Shown: piece by piece, positions 34,610 to 44,276 of the stretch
Layout of the letters: each line of letters starts with the position of its first letter
Numbering within the stretch: the stretch's first letter is position 1
Notes under the pieces: model-generated
The model's database searches: none
Told to the model about the DNA's origin: nothing
What the model saw: only the letters and a program-made list of their open reading frames with translations
Assembly (NCBI GenBank): GCA_003151815.1
Contig: PLYN01000019.1
Coordinates: 3,511-62,484, forward strand
Length of the DNA stretch: 58,974 bases
Source of the DNA: Bacteroidota bacterium
GTDB taxonomy: Bacteria; Bacteroidota; Bacteroidia; 2-12-FULL-35-15
Direction: 5' to 3'
Translations under genes and position numbers: made by a program

Positions 34610-34639
34610 GCAACCTTTCGAAATTAATTTTCGTCTAAT
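34610..34639 (+). promoter_or_regulatory. ECF-sigma-type promoter of adhesin B
   Basis: GCAACC (34610-34615), 16 bases, CGTCTAAT (34632-34639). It aligns with the promoter at 29942-29971 over some 38 bases, including AATGCAACCTTT and GAA in the spacer. Confidence 0.6.
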
Positions 34640-34737
34640 AAAATATACATCCATTTGATTGAAAATCAAGTATGATTTATACCATAAAATTGGATATATA
34701 TACCGATGTTTTGCTAAAACAAATAATTAAAGTGTTG

Positions 34738-34745
34738 TATATTTG
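34738..34745 (+). promoter_or_regulatory. housekeeping -7 promoter element of adhesin B
   Basis: TATATTTG, a perfect TAnnTTTG match, 56 bases before the adhesin ATG. The nearest TTG upstream (34711) is 24 bases away, longer than usual. The gene may thus have two promoters of different sigma classes. Confidence 0.5.
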
Positions 34746-34801
34746 TAAAAAGCGCCATTCCTATTAATCTGAAAAATTTTATTTGAATTTTAAAAAATAA
34801 A

Positions 34802-37800
34802 ATGAAAAAACTATTACCTTCTTTTCGTCAACTCCCACTCCTATTGCTGGCTTTATGTCTACAAAACCTGTCTTCTTCAGCACAGTGTGTTAATGCCGAT
34901 TTTGAGAGTGGAAATTTTAATAATTGGACCGGCACTTGGGGCTTGTGTTCAGGTGGAAACTGTACACCAATAACAGGTTGGCCCTATTTGAATGCAGGGT
35001 TTAACCAAGGAGCCAACAACGCTCCACTTACAGCTTCTGAAAATCAATTTATCATGACCGGTGCCGGTTTTGATCCTACTATTGGTGGCACCTCTATTCC
35101 TGTTGTTTACCCAGGGTCTGGTGGTACTTCCATGAGACTGGGAACTACCGTAGCAAATCTTGGTTCCGGTCGTGGAGAAACGATGTCTTACTCTTATACT
35201 GTTAATAATACCAACAATAGCTTCACATACCATTATGCTGTTGTTTTGAATGATGCTGCAGGGCATAGTGTAGCTGAACAACCCTATTTTAAAATACTAA
35301 TGTATGATGGGAGCGGCGCTGTCATTCCGTGTGCAAGCTATGATGTGAATGGATCTTCAGCGGCTAGTATTGGTCTTACTTCAGCTGGTGGTGGTTCTAT
35401 TTATTGGAAGACATGGAGTTCCGTTACTATTCCGCTAAAAGCACAAATTGGTCAAACTGTAAAAATCACATTTGAAACCCGAAATTGCGAGAGTGCATTA
35501 AATGCGCCGGGTACCCATTATGCTTATGCATACATTGATGCCAATTGCGATTCTCTGGCAATCATTCCATCTTCGCCTGCCGTTTGTTCCGGGCAAACTG
35601 TTACACTAACGGCACCAATAGGTTCACCAACCTATTCATGGACAGGACCCGGCGGTGCTACTATTACCAATGCAACGACTCGGATAGCCACAGTAAACAC
35701 TCCCGGCACATATACGGTAAACATGACTACTTATGGGAATACTCCTTGTCCTTATAACATAACTGTAACAATGCCTGGTAGCTTACCCGGTTCAGGTGTT
35801 ACCGTTAACTCCACTACTATTTGTTCGGGAGCAAGTTCAATACTAACCGCAAGTGGCGGAAGCCCTTATTTATGGGCTCCCGGGGGAGCAACAACAACTT
35901 CTATTACTGTTTCACCTGGTGTCGGCGTTAGTTCTTATAGTGTTACTGGGGGAGGTTGCCCTAGCACTAATGTTGGAACAGTTACTGTTAATCCTATACC
36001 TACTTCCCCTTTTACAGTTACACCGGTTTGTGTTGGAGTAGGTTCTGACATTACTTATACAGGAGGTTCCGGAGCTGCTGACACTTATAATTGGAATTTT
36101 GGAAGCGGAACTATTCTTTCAGGCAGCGGGCAAGGTCCTTATAAAGTTAGCTGGTCTACAAGCGGACCACAAAATGTAACACTGCAGGTAACCAGCAATA
36201 ACTGTGTTTCTCCTGTAACCACTAATACTGTTGCTGTTAATCCACCACCTTCTATTACGATTACTCCATCAACCATTTGTGCCGGACTAAAAGGCACACT
36301 CACTGCTGCAGGTGCCAGCACCTATCTTTGGTCGGATGGTACCACTCCTGCTGCATTTACATCTGCAACAACGCTTACTATAACCACCACCTATAGTGTT
36401 ACAGGCACTGATGCCGCTGGTTGCACGAATACGGCTGTTGGAACAATTACGGTTAACCAATTGGATAACCCAACATTCAGCTATAGTCCATCTACTGTTT
36501 GTAAAATAAGTGGCACCAATCCTATACTTTCATTAACAGGTACACCGGGTGGAACTTTCAGCTCTACCGGAGCATTGACAATTGATCCAGTTACCGGAGC
36601 TATCACCACTTCTTCTAGCCCTACCGGTACTTATACCATTACCTACACTACAAATGGACCTTGTCCTGCATCAAGTACTTTTGTCGTTAATATTGTTAAT
36701 GTTCCAAATGCAGATTTCCATTATGGAATATTTTGCCAAAATGTTATTCCAAATCCTACACCCGTTTATATTAATGGAGGTAGTGCGGGCACATTTACCG
36801 AACCTACAGGAAATTTGAAATTCATAAATCCTATTGTAACCCCCGGTGAAGTTGATTTATCGGGAAGTACGCCCGGTACATATACTGTTACCAATACCAT
36901 TTCAACCGCAGGCTGCCCGCTTACTATTTTTGATACTACCATTACGATTAACCCTGTTCCGATTACTACTGTGAATAGCAAAACCATTTGTGCCGGAAGT
37001 TCGACAGCATTAACTGCCAGTGGTGCGACTTCTTATGTTTGGGCGGCGGATAATTCTATTTTAGATTCTTTGCATGTTACATCTGGAACTACCACACCTT
37101 ATACAGTAACAGGTACAAGTGCAGGTTGTTCTTCAACAATTACAGGTACTGTTACCGCTAATCCGATACCAGTCGTTACTGTTAATAATCCGGTTGTGTG
37201 TGCAGGAATTGCTGCAACAATGACTGCCAGCGGTGCAACAAGCTATTCATGGTCTACAGGTTTTAATGCTGATCCTTTAACAATTAACCCGGCAGTTGCT
37301 GCTTCATATACTGTTACAGGAACTTCTTTAGGATGTTCCTCAACTGCTTTAGCTACTGTTACGGTTAATCCATTACCAATTATTGGTGTGAATTCTCCGG
37401 TTGTTTGCCAAGGCTTAGCCGCTACATTAACTGCTACCGGTGCTTCTACTTATTTGTGGAATACAGGTTCTAACGCTAATCCATTAGTAATTAATCCTGC
37501 TGTAGCTGCAAATTATACTGTTACCGGGACTTCTGCAGCAGGATGCACCGGAACAGCGGTTGCCAATGTTTCTATTACTTTATTGCCTGTTATTACTGTT
37601 AACGCTCCTGTTATTTGCCTGGGACAATCTGCAATACTTACCGCTACCGGTGGAGCAACACTTACCTGGTCAAATGGGGTAACCGCCAGATCAATAACGG
37701 TATCGCCCAATGCAACAACTACTTATACTGTTGCAGATAATACTCCGGGATGTTCCGGATCTGCAACAGGTACTGTTACTGTTAATCAACCACCTGTTAT

Positions 37801-38755
37801 TGGCGCTAATTCAGCTACTATTTGTTTAGGACAACTCGCATCACTATTGGCTACTGGTGCAGTCGCGTACGTCTGGTCAAACGGATCGGTTGCCAATCCT
37901 TTATCTGTTTCACCGCCAACTACAACTACATACACAGTTATTGGCACCAATGCTGCCGGTTGTAAGGACACGACTACTACAACAGTTAATGTTAATCAAC
38001 CACCGGTTGTTTCCGTTAACCCGGATACTATTTGTGCGAGACATAACGCTACATTAACAGCCAGTGGTGCTGTCTCGTATCTTTGGTCAAACAATTCGAC
38101 CGCTAATCCATTAAACATTACAGCTCTGAATAATAGCACTACATACACTGTTACGGGTACCGATGCTAACGGATGTTCGGCACCTGCTGCTGCCACTGTT
38201 AAGGTATATCCCAGGCCGTCAGCAGATTTCAGCGCTTCTCCGAATCCTGCAATAGTGTCTTTCCCCATCATCACTTTTACCGATCAATCGTCCCCCAATT
38301 TAAATTATTGGTTCTGGAGTTTTGGAGATGGAGATACGTTAATGCCGAATACAAAAAGTCCGGTACATACATATCCACCAGTAGAAGCTACCTATAATGT
38401 TACTTTGATTGTACACAACGCCGGGATGTGTTTTGATACCATTGTCCATCAAGTAGTGATAGGTACTGAATATTCGTTTTTTATTCCAAACGCCTTCACA
38501 CCCGATGGAGATGGCATTAACGATACATTCTTTGGAAAAGGTAAAGGGATTATCGAATACGAATTAATGATCTTTGACCGTTGGGGTAATTTTATTTTCT
38601 ATGCCGATGATATTGATAAAGGTTGGGATGGAAAAGCAAATGGTGGCGCTGAAGTAGCACAACAAGATGTGTATGTTTGGAAAGTAGCACTCACCGATGT
38701 GTTTAAGAAAAAACATAATTTTATTGGTACTGTTACCATTGTGAGAGGGAAGTAG
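34802..38755 (+). CDS. T9SS type B cargo adhesin (paralog B)
   Basis: 1317 residues. Signal peptide LPLLLLALCLQNLSSSAQ, then an N-terminal domain (CVNADFESGNFNNWTGTW) homologous to paralog A. About ten Ig-like repeats, a PKD domain near residue 1140 (WFWSFGDGD) and the type B sorting domain (FIPNAFTPDGDGIND, FDRWGNFIFYADDIDKGWDG, ending VTIVRGK). Compared with paralog A the N-terminal domain is diverged, one repeat block differs (VWAADNSILDSLHV here) and the rest from 37156 onward is nearly identical at DNA level. It has its own promoters and terminator. Confidence 0.88.
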   Translation: MKKLLPSFRQLPLLLLALCLQNLSSSAQCVNADFESGNFNNWTGTWGLCSGGNCTPITGWPYLNAGFNQGANNAPLTASENQFIMTGAGFDPTIGGTSIPVVYPGSGGTSMRLGTTVANLGSGRGETMSYSYTVNNTNNSFTYHYAVVLNDAAGHSVAEQPYFKILMYDGSGAVIPCASYDVNGSSAASIGLTSAGGGSIYWKTWSSVTIPLKAQIGQTVKITFETRNCESALNAPGTHYAYAYIDANCDSLAIIPSSPAVCSGQTVTLTAPIGSPTYSWTGPGGATITNATTRIATVNTPGTYTVNMTTYGNTPCPYNITVTMPGSLPGSGVTVNSTTICSGASSILTASGGSPYLWAPGGATTTSITVSPGVGVSSYSVTGGGCPSTNVGTVTVNPIPTSPFTVTPVCVGVGSDITYTGGSGAADTYNWNFGSGTILSGSGQGPYKVSWSTSGPQNVTLQVTSNNCVSPVTTNTVAVNPPPSITITPSTICAGLKGTLTAAGASTYLWSDGTTPAAFTSATTLTITTTYSVTGTDAAGCTNTAVGTITVNQLDNPTFSYSPSTVCKISGTNPILSLTGTPGGTFSSTGALTIDPVTGAITTSSSPTGTYTITYTTNGPCPASSTFVVNIVNVPNADFHYGIFCQNVIPNPTPVYINGGSAGTFTEPTGNLKFINPIVTPGEVDLSGSTPGTYTVTNTISTAGCPLTIFDTTITINPVPITTVNSKTICAGSSTALTASGATSYVWAADNSILDSLHVTSGTTTPYTVTGTSAGCSSTITGTVTANPIPVVTVNNPVVCAGIAATMTASGATSYSWSTGFNADPLTINPAVAASYTVTGTSLGCSSTALATVTVNPLPIIGVNSPVVCQGLAATLTATGASTYLWNTGSNANPLVINPAVAANYTVTGTSAAGCTGTAVANVSITLLPVITVNAPVICLGQSAILTATGGATLTWSNGVTARSITVSPNATTTYTVADNTPGCSGSATGTVTVNQPPVIGANSATICLGQLASLLATGAVAYVWSNGSVANPLSVSPPTTTTYTVIGTNAAGCKDTTTTTVNVNQPPVVSVNPDTICARHNATLTASGAVSYLWSNNSTANPLNITALNNSTTYTVTGTDANGCSAPAAATVKVYPRPSADFSASPNPAIVSFPIITFTDQSSPNLNYWFWSFGDGDTLMPNTKSPVHTYPPVEATYNVTLIVHNAGMCFDTIVHQVVIGTEYSFFIPNAFTPDGDGINDTFFGKGKGIIEYELMIFDRWGNFIFYADDIDKGWDGKANGGAEVAQQDVYVWKVALTDVFKKKHNFIGTVTIVRGK

Positions 38756-38810
38756 TTTAGTTGAAAGTTCAAAGTTTTATAGTTCAAAGTTTTTTTCAAA
38801 TAGAAAAATA

Positions 38811-38845
38811 AAAAAGCTCTCCGAATAATCGGAGAGCTTTTTTTT
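38811..38845. terminator. bidirectional intrinsic terminator
   Basis: AGCTCTCCGA, loop ATAA, TCGGAGAGCT: a perfect 10-bp stem with A residues before and eight T residues after. It serves adhesin B on the plus strand and the heavy-metal-binding lipoprotein unit on the minus strand. Confidence 0.9.
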
Positions 38846-38862
38846 ATTGAAAATGAAACGAA

Positions 38863-39078
38863 TTAAATTTCAACTTTCGGAACCAAACCCATTTCACAGA
38901 CAGGACATTTCCCGAGCCTGTCATACATTTTTCCTGATTCACAATCCATAGGACATTGATATAAAACTTTTCCTTCCCTTTGTTTTGATTTAGTATCAAC
39001 CGAAGAATGGGTACAACTCGAAATAGCAAAATTTAATACGACAATTGTAATCGAAGAAATTACAGAACTTCTTTTCAT
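38863..39078 (-). CDS. small lipoprotein with a heavy-metal-binding domain
   Basis: 71 residues. Lipoprotein signal ending FAISSC. The mature part contains YQCPMDCESGKMYD and GKCPVCEMGLVP, the CPM...CPxCxMxL pattern of the short heavy-metal-binding domain found beside Bacteroidota copper-efflux systems. It probably binds soft metals through these cysteines and methionines at the outer membrane. Last gene of the minus-strand unit, 4 bases after the beta-barrel gene. Confidence 0.8.
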   Translation of the reverse strand: MKRSSVISSITIVVLNFAISSCTHSSVDTKSKQREGKVLYQCPMDCESGKMYDRLGKCPVCEMGLVPKVEI

Positions 39079-39082
39079 CGTT

Positions 39083-40816
39083 TTAAAATGAATATGATAA
39101 TCCGGCCATTAAACTGAATCTTTGTGTTGGATAATTACTCCAGCGGTAATAGCGGTAATTGGCAATGTTATTAAAGTTAAAGAAGAAACCTAAATTTTTG
39201 GTATAACGATATTCCGCACCCAAGTTTGCATCAAAAACTCCTCTTAATTCTGTTGCAACCGCTTTTTTACCTGAACCTGCGGATGCATCCGTTATGTAAT
39301 TTTTTGCATATTGATTAGCAATATAAAATAAATCAACCTTAACAACAATTTTATCATTCAAATTATAATTTCCTGCCAAAGTTAGCTGTACTTGTGGTTT
39401 ATACCAAGCTCTTAACTCGGTTTGCATTTTATAACTATAATATTCCCCTCTCAAATTAATTCGCAATTTTTCACGCATTTGATATGCTACCTCGCCAGTT
39501 ATTTTTAACACCTGTACATTATCATAAATAACAATAAATTTATTTTGAATCCCCGTTGTATCATTTACAAACATTGCCATATTCTGAACGTTATTGTAAG
39601 AAACGCGGGCATTAAATGATGTAGTTGATGATAAGGTTCCCTTGATACCACCAAACATTTCATATAACGTATTTGAATTTTTCATTGTAAGTTCCGAGCT
39701 CACAAATGGATTGGTATCTTTTAATGTTTTATAACTATTTTTTTGCAAACCTCCTGTTACACCGGCATAGGGAATGATTATATTTTCGAAAACATTGTAA
39801 CTAAAATCAACATTCGGATAAAGGTAAAATTTTGATTTTTCGAAAGCATCTACAGTGGCTGTAAAACCAAGGTTAGCAGAATACCTGTCGCCTTTTGAAA
39901 TGAAATTCGGGTTTACCGTAACGATGGTATTGTTAACTGTATCTTTCACCGTTTTATAATTATAATAATCTACCAAGGCATTCACTTTAATTTGTCCTTT
40001 ACCAATGGCAGTGTGAACTTCACCAACTGCTTTGATATTATTCTCCGAGGATTTCATTGGACCGGATAAATTATAATAATTTAATTTTACATCGTGATGG
40101 AACCGCTTCACATTTGAATATTGACTCTTAAATTCAGCGTTTCCTGAAAACAAATTATATATCCGCGCTGTAGTATCTCTGCTTGGTGAATAAATTGTGG
40201 GATCGTAACCATACAAATGAACTACGTTACGAGCATAATCAATGTTGCCAATCAAGGAATGGTCTTTCAATAATTTTTTTCCATACAAACTAATTTCGTT
40301 ATCGCTAAAACCTGCGAAACCATAATCTTTAGGAGTGTAGCTTGATGAAAGATGTTTCAATCTTACACCGGTTGAAACATCTTTTGATCGCAAATTATTG
40401 ATCCACAATTCACCGTATGGTGTAGTATATGTACCCATGCCCAACTTCACAATTGAATTGTATAATTTAGTAAGCGGCTCACCTATCATTTGGGCGGGCT
40501 TTATCGGTTCTACTCCAAAAGTGGTATTTATTTTTTTCGAGTTAATACTATAAGGGGATACCTGTAATTTTTTTGTAGAGTCAATGATAACAGGGTTGTC
40601 ATTGATTTTACTCGCATCCATAATGGTTGGTTTGTATTCACCAATATTGATGATGAGCATTGAGTCCAACGTTTTTTGCGCTGACAATGTACCGAAAGGC
40701 ATTGAAAGCAGACAAAATAAAATCAATGTGCTAATTTGAAAATTTGCTGATGTGCTAATTTTCAAATTTTCAAATCGTTTAATTTTCAAATCGTTTTTTA
40801 ATTTTCTAATTTTCAA
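39083..40816 (-). CDS. outer-membrane beta-barrel protein of unknown function
   Basis: 577 residues. After a signal peptide (LILFCLLSMPFGTLSAQ) and a short plug-like segment there are many alternating amphipathic strands with aromatic girdles (YNYKTVKDTV, LYPNVDFSYNVF, YYRWSNYPTQRFSLM) and a terminal aromatic residue (AGLSYSF), as in outer-membrane barrels. The first ~33 residues before the signal peptide are encoded by repeats of AAAATTTGAAAATT type, so the real start could be an internal codon near residue 20-30. It lies 26 bases after the large TPR gene, likely in one operon. Confidence 0.7.
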   Translation of the reverse strand: MKIRKLKNDLKIKRFENLKISTSANFQISTLILFCLLSMPFGTLSAQKTLDSMLIINIGEYKPTIMDASKINDNPVIIDSTKKLQVSPYSINSKKINTTFGVEPIKPAQMIGEPLTKLYNSIVKLGMGTYTTPYGELWINNLRSKDVSTGVRLKHLSSSYTPKDYGFAGFSDNEISLYGKKLLKDHSLIGNIDYARNVVHLYGYDPTIYSPSRDTTARIYNLFSGNAEFKSQYSNVKRFHHDVKLNYYNLSGPMKSSENNIKAVGEVHTAIGKGQIKVNALVDYYNYKTVKDTVNNTIVTVNPNFISKGDRYSANLGFTATVDAFEKSKFYLYPNVDFSYNVFENIIIPYAGVTGGLQKNSYKTLKDTNPFVSSELTMKNSNTLYEMFGGIKGTLSSTTSFNARVSYNNVQNMAMFVNDTTGIQNKFIVIYDNVQVLKITGEVAYQMREKLRINLRGEYYSYKMQTELRAWYKPQVQLTLAGNYNLNDKIVVKVDLFYIANQYAKNYITDASAGSGKKAVATELRGVFDANLGAEYRYTKNLGFFFNFNNIANYRYYRWSNYPTQRFSLMAGLSYSF

Positions 40817-40840
40817 ATCGTTTAATTTTCAAATCGTTTT
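40740..40840. repeat. AT-rich heptad-like repeat array at a gene start
   Basis: About ten units of the type TTTTCAAATCG / AATTTTCAAAT in tandem. The array covers the gap after the TPR gene and the first ~25 codons of the beta-barrel gene on the minus strand. Confidence 0.7.
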
Positions 40841-40842
40841 CA

Positions 40843-43800
40843 CTACTGCGGAGCAACAACCGGCTCGTTAAATAATTTTTTTTGTTCAGTGCTATCGCCC
40901 TCAAACCTTAACTTTAAAGGTTCAGGAATTGTAACAGCTTGTTTTGCTGCTTCTTCAGCAGCAACAATTTTATCTAATTTTTCCTGTGCCAACTTTATTA
41001 GTTCCGGAATATCGGAATCGCTTATGATGGAATTTAAGGTTGTTTTTGCCTGAAAATTATCCTTCAATGCCATGTAATTATCCGATAATAAAATCAAGGC
41101 TTTAGTAACCCAATATGGAAAATCGCCATCTCCATTTACAAAATTGAAAATTGTTTTTTCTGATTGCTTATATTCCCCTTTCAAATATTGGATATTGGCG
41201 ATATAGTAAGATGATTCAGCACCGTATTCATTTTTAGTAGAATTTGCTACCGAACGAAATTCCGCTAAAGCGTCATCCGGTTTTTGAATAGCCATCATGG
41301 ATTGTGCAATTGTAAAATGCGATTCATACATAATTTCATTACTTACTTTATCAATTACAATTACCTTATTTGCATACTCAATTGCGTCGGCATAATTTTT
41401 CAATTGATAATTACAACGCATTAAACCAACCTCAGCAGTGGATTTGTTTTTGGGGTTTTCAGCCTGTTGCTCCAGCTGTTTAAAATAATCTAAAGCCTGG
41501 GCATAATTTTGTTTTTGGTATGCAATTATTGATGCATAATAAAGTGATTGCTCTGTATGCTGATTTTTAGCTTTATTAATTACATTCATATAACCTACTA
41601 AAGAGGAATCAATATTACCCAACGAAAACTCACATTCAGCTTTGTAGAAATTAGCATCTACAATAAAAATACCATCAGGAAACTTTTGTATGTACTTTTC
41701 AAAATCCATCACCACACTTTTGCAATCCTGTTCCATATAGTGATTTTTACCTATGCTATAAGCAAGAGTATCCAGTGAAGCTTGGGGAATTGCAGCACCT
41801 ATAGAAGTTAAATAATCCTGCATGGCTTGTATATTTCCTTTTGCAGTATATATTGATTTAACCACATTTATTGCTTCTGTTGCTTCTGTAGATTTACGAT
41901 CTCGCTTTATCAATTTATCAAAATAAGCCAGTGCGTTATCATCTTCTTTTCTGTTGTAATAAATTAAAGCAATTTTACTCAAGCAGGTGTTTACATATAA
42001 ACTCTTAGGATATTCATCAATAAATTTTTTAAAGTTTGTCAATGCCAATTCATTTTGATTATCCGACAAATACGTTTGTGCCAATTCAAATTTTGCTTTT
42101 TGAATAAAGGTTGATTTCGGATAATTAGTAATAAACGTGATCAAGTCTGAAATTTTTTCTGGAAATTTCTTCTGTACACCATAGGACAATGCTCTTTGAA
42201 ACAAGGCGTAATCAGTACCTACCAATTTCATTTTATACGATTGATCATAATAATCAACAGCATTAGAAAAATCGCGACTCATGAAATAACCATCACCAAT
42301 GCGGTTATAAGCATCATTTATTTTTTTAGGATCGGCTTGTGGCTTAAATGTTACAAACTTGCGAAACCACAGATTACTATTGGCATAATCTTTTAGGTTA
42401 TAAAACGAATATCCAATGTTATAATTTGCCTCACACCATTCGGATTTACCAATTGCGCCGGGTTCGGAAATATATGCCTGATATACTTCAATTGCTTTTT
42501 CATATTGTTTGATCCTGTAATACGATTCGGCTTTCCAATACATTGCTGAAGCTGTAATGCTTTTATCAAACTTATAGATCGTTGCTTTATCAAACATCTT
42601 TATCGCCTCATTGTATTCCATGCTGTTGAACAATTCAACACCTCTGTAATAGGCTATTTTTTGATGAGTATGTTTTAATTCCGGAGTCAGTGATTTGATG
42701 TTTTCAATGGCTTCAAGCGCATCTTTATAATTTTTGGAAGTTGTAAATACATTCACTAAATAAGTATAAACTTCATCAATTCGATTGGAGTTTGGGTAAT
42801 TCTTAATGTATTTCTGTAATGCCTTTATTGTTTCATTGAATGGGTTATATGCTAATTCGTAACATAACTTTCCGTATGAAAACAACGCATCTTCCTGCAT
42901 TTCTTTATTGAAATCCAATTTAGCTGCCTGACCAAAAGCGCTTAGTGCTCTTTGTTTATAGCCAATTTGCAAATAACAATCTGCTATATGATAATAGGCA
43001 TTCTGCACCAAGGAATCATCCGAAATATTTGTTACATCAATAAAATAATCAAGTGCTTTTTCATAGCTTTTCGTTTTATAATAAGCATATCCCATTTGAT
43101 AATTATCGTCGCGGGATAAATGACCTACAGCTTTTTCATACTTTTTAAAATACGGAATCGCTTCCTTATATTGCATGGTGTGGTAATACGATTCTCCTAT
43201 AACACGAGCTATTTCAGGTGCACGTTTAATATTTATCGTATCCAAAATCGCAGGGGCATATGCAATTACTTCGTCATACTTTTTTTGTAAATAGTATAAC
43301 TGTGCAATGTAAAAAGGAACAACAGATCCAAATGTTTCATTTTTCTGAAGTTTTAAAAAATCCTTCAAGGCCGTTTCATAATTTTTTTCGCTATAAGCAA
43401 TGTGAGCAAAATAATATTTTGCGGGAGCGGCGTACTTTCCTTCTATGTCTTTAATTTCATACAGGTCTTTTTTTGCCAGTTCATATTTTTCCGTTGAAAA
43501 ATAACTGTAACCACGCTTAAAATAAAATTCGGATAATTCATCCGTCGTTAAATCATACACATCAACCTTTTCAAACCAATCGAGCGCATCTTTGTATTTA
43601 TTTTTTCGAAAATTATATTTCCCTAAATAAAAATAAGCTGTTTTTACTTTTGGACTTTCAGGATGATTCATTACAAATTGTTTTAAAAACAATTCGCCAT
43701 CTTTATTAAATAACTCTATGGCACAAACAGAATTATAGTATTCTGCATCTATCCGCACAAGGGAATATACGTCACGATTGGATTCAATTATTTTTACAAA

Positions 43801-44049
43801 ACTTTTTTGGGCTGCACCGTATTTTTCTTTTTGGAATAACTCGATACCGGTTTTAAATTCGGCATCAGGCTGAACATATATCATCGATTTTTGGGCAAAT
43901 ACAACTGTTGTACTTGTTATCGAAATTAAAAACACAACTGCACACCTTATTTCACGCAGATTGCGCAGATTTTCGCAGAAAACACAAAATAGATATCTGC
44001 GTTTATCAGCGAAATCGGCGAGACAATCTACTATTTTTGTTCTGTTCAT
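40843..44049 (-). CDS. large exported TPR-repeat protein
   Basis: 1068 residues made of at least 20 TPR-like helix pairs (for example GIELFQKEKYGAAQKSFVKI, YFYLGKYNFRKNKYKDALDW, YYHIADCYLQIGYKQRALSA, SSYYIANIQYLKGEYKQSEK). The secretion signal is CAVVFLISITSTTVVFAQ at about residues 36-53; the preceding ~35 residues are translated from a dispersed repeat (AATCTGCGCAATCTGCGTG), so the annotated ATG may be artificial. Long periplasmic TPR solenoids assemble envelope complexes; coupling to the downstream beta-barrel is suggested by their close spacing. C-terminus is charged (EPLKLRFEGDSTEQKK). Confidence 0.8.
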   Translation of the reverse strand: MNRTKIVDCLADFADKRRYLFCVFCENLRNLREIRCAVVFLISITSTTVVFAQKSMIYVQPDAEFKTGIELFQKEKYGAAQKSFVKIIESNRDVYSLVRIDAEYYNSVCAIELFNKDGELFLKQFVMNHPESPKVKTAYFYLGKYNFRKNKYKDALDWFEKVDVYDLTTDELSEFYFKRGYSYFSTEKYELAKKDLYEIKDIEGKYAAPAKYYFAHIAYSEKNYETALKDFLKLQKNETFGSVVPFYIAQLYYLQKKYDEVIAYAPAILDTINIKRAPEIARVIGESYYHTMQYKEAIPYFKKYEKAVGHLSRDDNYQMGYAYYKTKSYEKALDYFIDVTNISDDSLVQNAYYHIADCYLQIGYKQRALSAFGQAAKLDFNKEMQEDALFSYGKLCYELAYNPFNETIKALQKYIKNYPNSNRIDEVYTYLVNVFTTSKNYKDALEAIENIKSLTPELKHTHQKIAYYRGVELFNSMEYNEAIKMFDKATIYKFDKSITASAMYWKAESYYRIKQYEKAIEVYQAYISEPGAIGKSEWCEANYNIGYSFYNLKDYANSNLWFRKFVTFKPQADPKKINDAYNRIGDGYFMSRDFSNAVDYYDQSYKMKLVGTDYALFQRALSYGVQKKFPEKISDLITFITNYPKSTFIQKAKFELAQTYLSDNQNELALTNFKKFIDEYPKSLYVNTCLSKIALIYYNRKEDDNALAYFDKLIKRDRKSTEATEAINVVKSIYTAKGNIQAMQDYLTSIGAAIPQASLDTLAYSIGKNHYMEQDCKSVVMDFEKYIQKFPDGIFIVDANFYKAECEFSLGNIDSSLVGYMNVINKAKNQHTEQSLYYASIIAYQKQNYAQALDYFKQLEQQAENPKNKSTAEVGLMRCNYQLKNYADAIEYANKVIVIDKVSNEIMYESHFTIAQSMMAIQKPDDALAEFRSVANSTKNEYGAESSYYIANIQYLKGEYKQSEKTIFNFVNGDGDFPYWVTKALILLSDNYMALKDNFQAKTTLNSIISDSDIPELIKLAQEKLDKIVAAEEAAKQAVTIPEPLKLRFEGDSTEQKKLFNEPVVAPQ
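43945..44020. repeat. dispersed repeat of TCTGCG type overlapping a gene start
   Basis: On the minus strand CTGATAAACGCAGATATCT, then TTCTGCGAAAATCTGCG and CAATCTGCGTGAAAT. Strings built from 'atctgcg' are a widespread intergenic repeat in Bacteroidota. Here it provides codons ~12-36 of the TPR protein. Confidence 0.65.
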
Positions 44050-44192
44050 CAGGGATTTTGAAAGTATGAATGTGGTAAAATTACTTAGGATAAATCCATT
44101 TAATTTGGTTCGCGTTTGGAAGTTATTAACGCAACAATGTTGAAAGTATTGAAATAAAAGAAGGAATGCCTAAAGACTAATAATTAATTTTA

Positions 44193-44262
44193 CCTCACCC
44201 CCAACCCCTCTCCATACGCTTGCGCCGAAGCTTCAGCGTAGGAGCATTGGAGAGGGGAGAAA
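44193..44262. repeat. dispersed palindromic element before the FtsE-type gene
   Basis: CCTCACCCCCAACCCCTCTCCA is split as CCTCACCCCCAA and CCCCTCTCCA, the latter mirrored by TGGAGAGGGG 34 bases on, with an inner TACGC/GCGTA pair. This is a known type of dispersed palindrome. It sits in the leader of the ABC-ATPase gene. Confidence 0.7.
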
Positions 44263-44276
44263 TAAACGTACACCAA

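Noticed and set aside
44220-44276. Extended start of the FtsE-type gene
   Set aside because: These codons come from the dispersed palindrome; the ATG at 44277 begins the family-like sequence.
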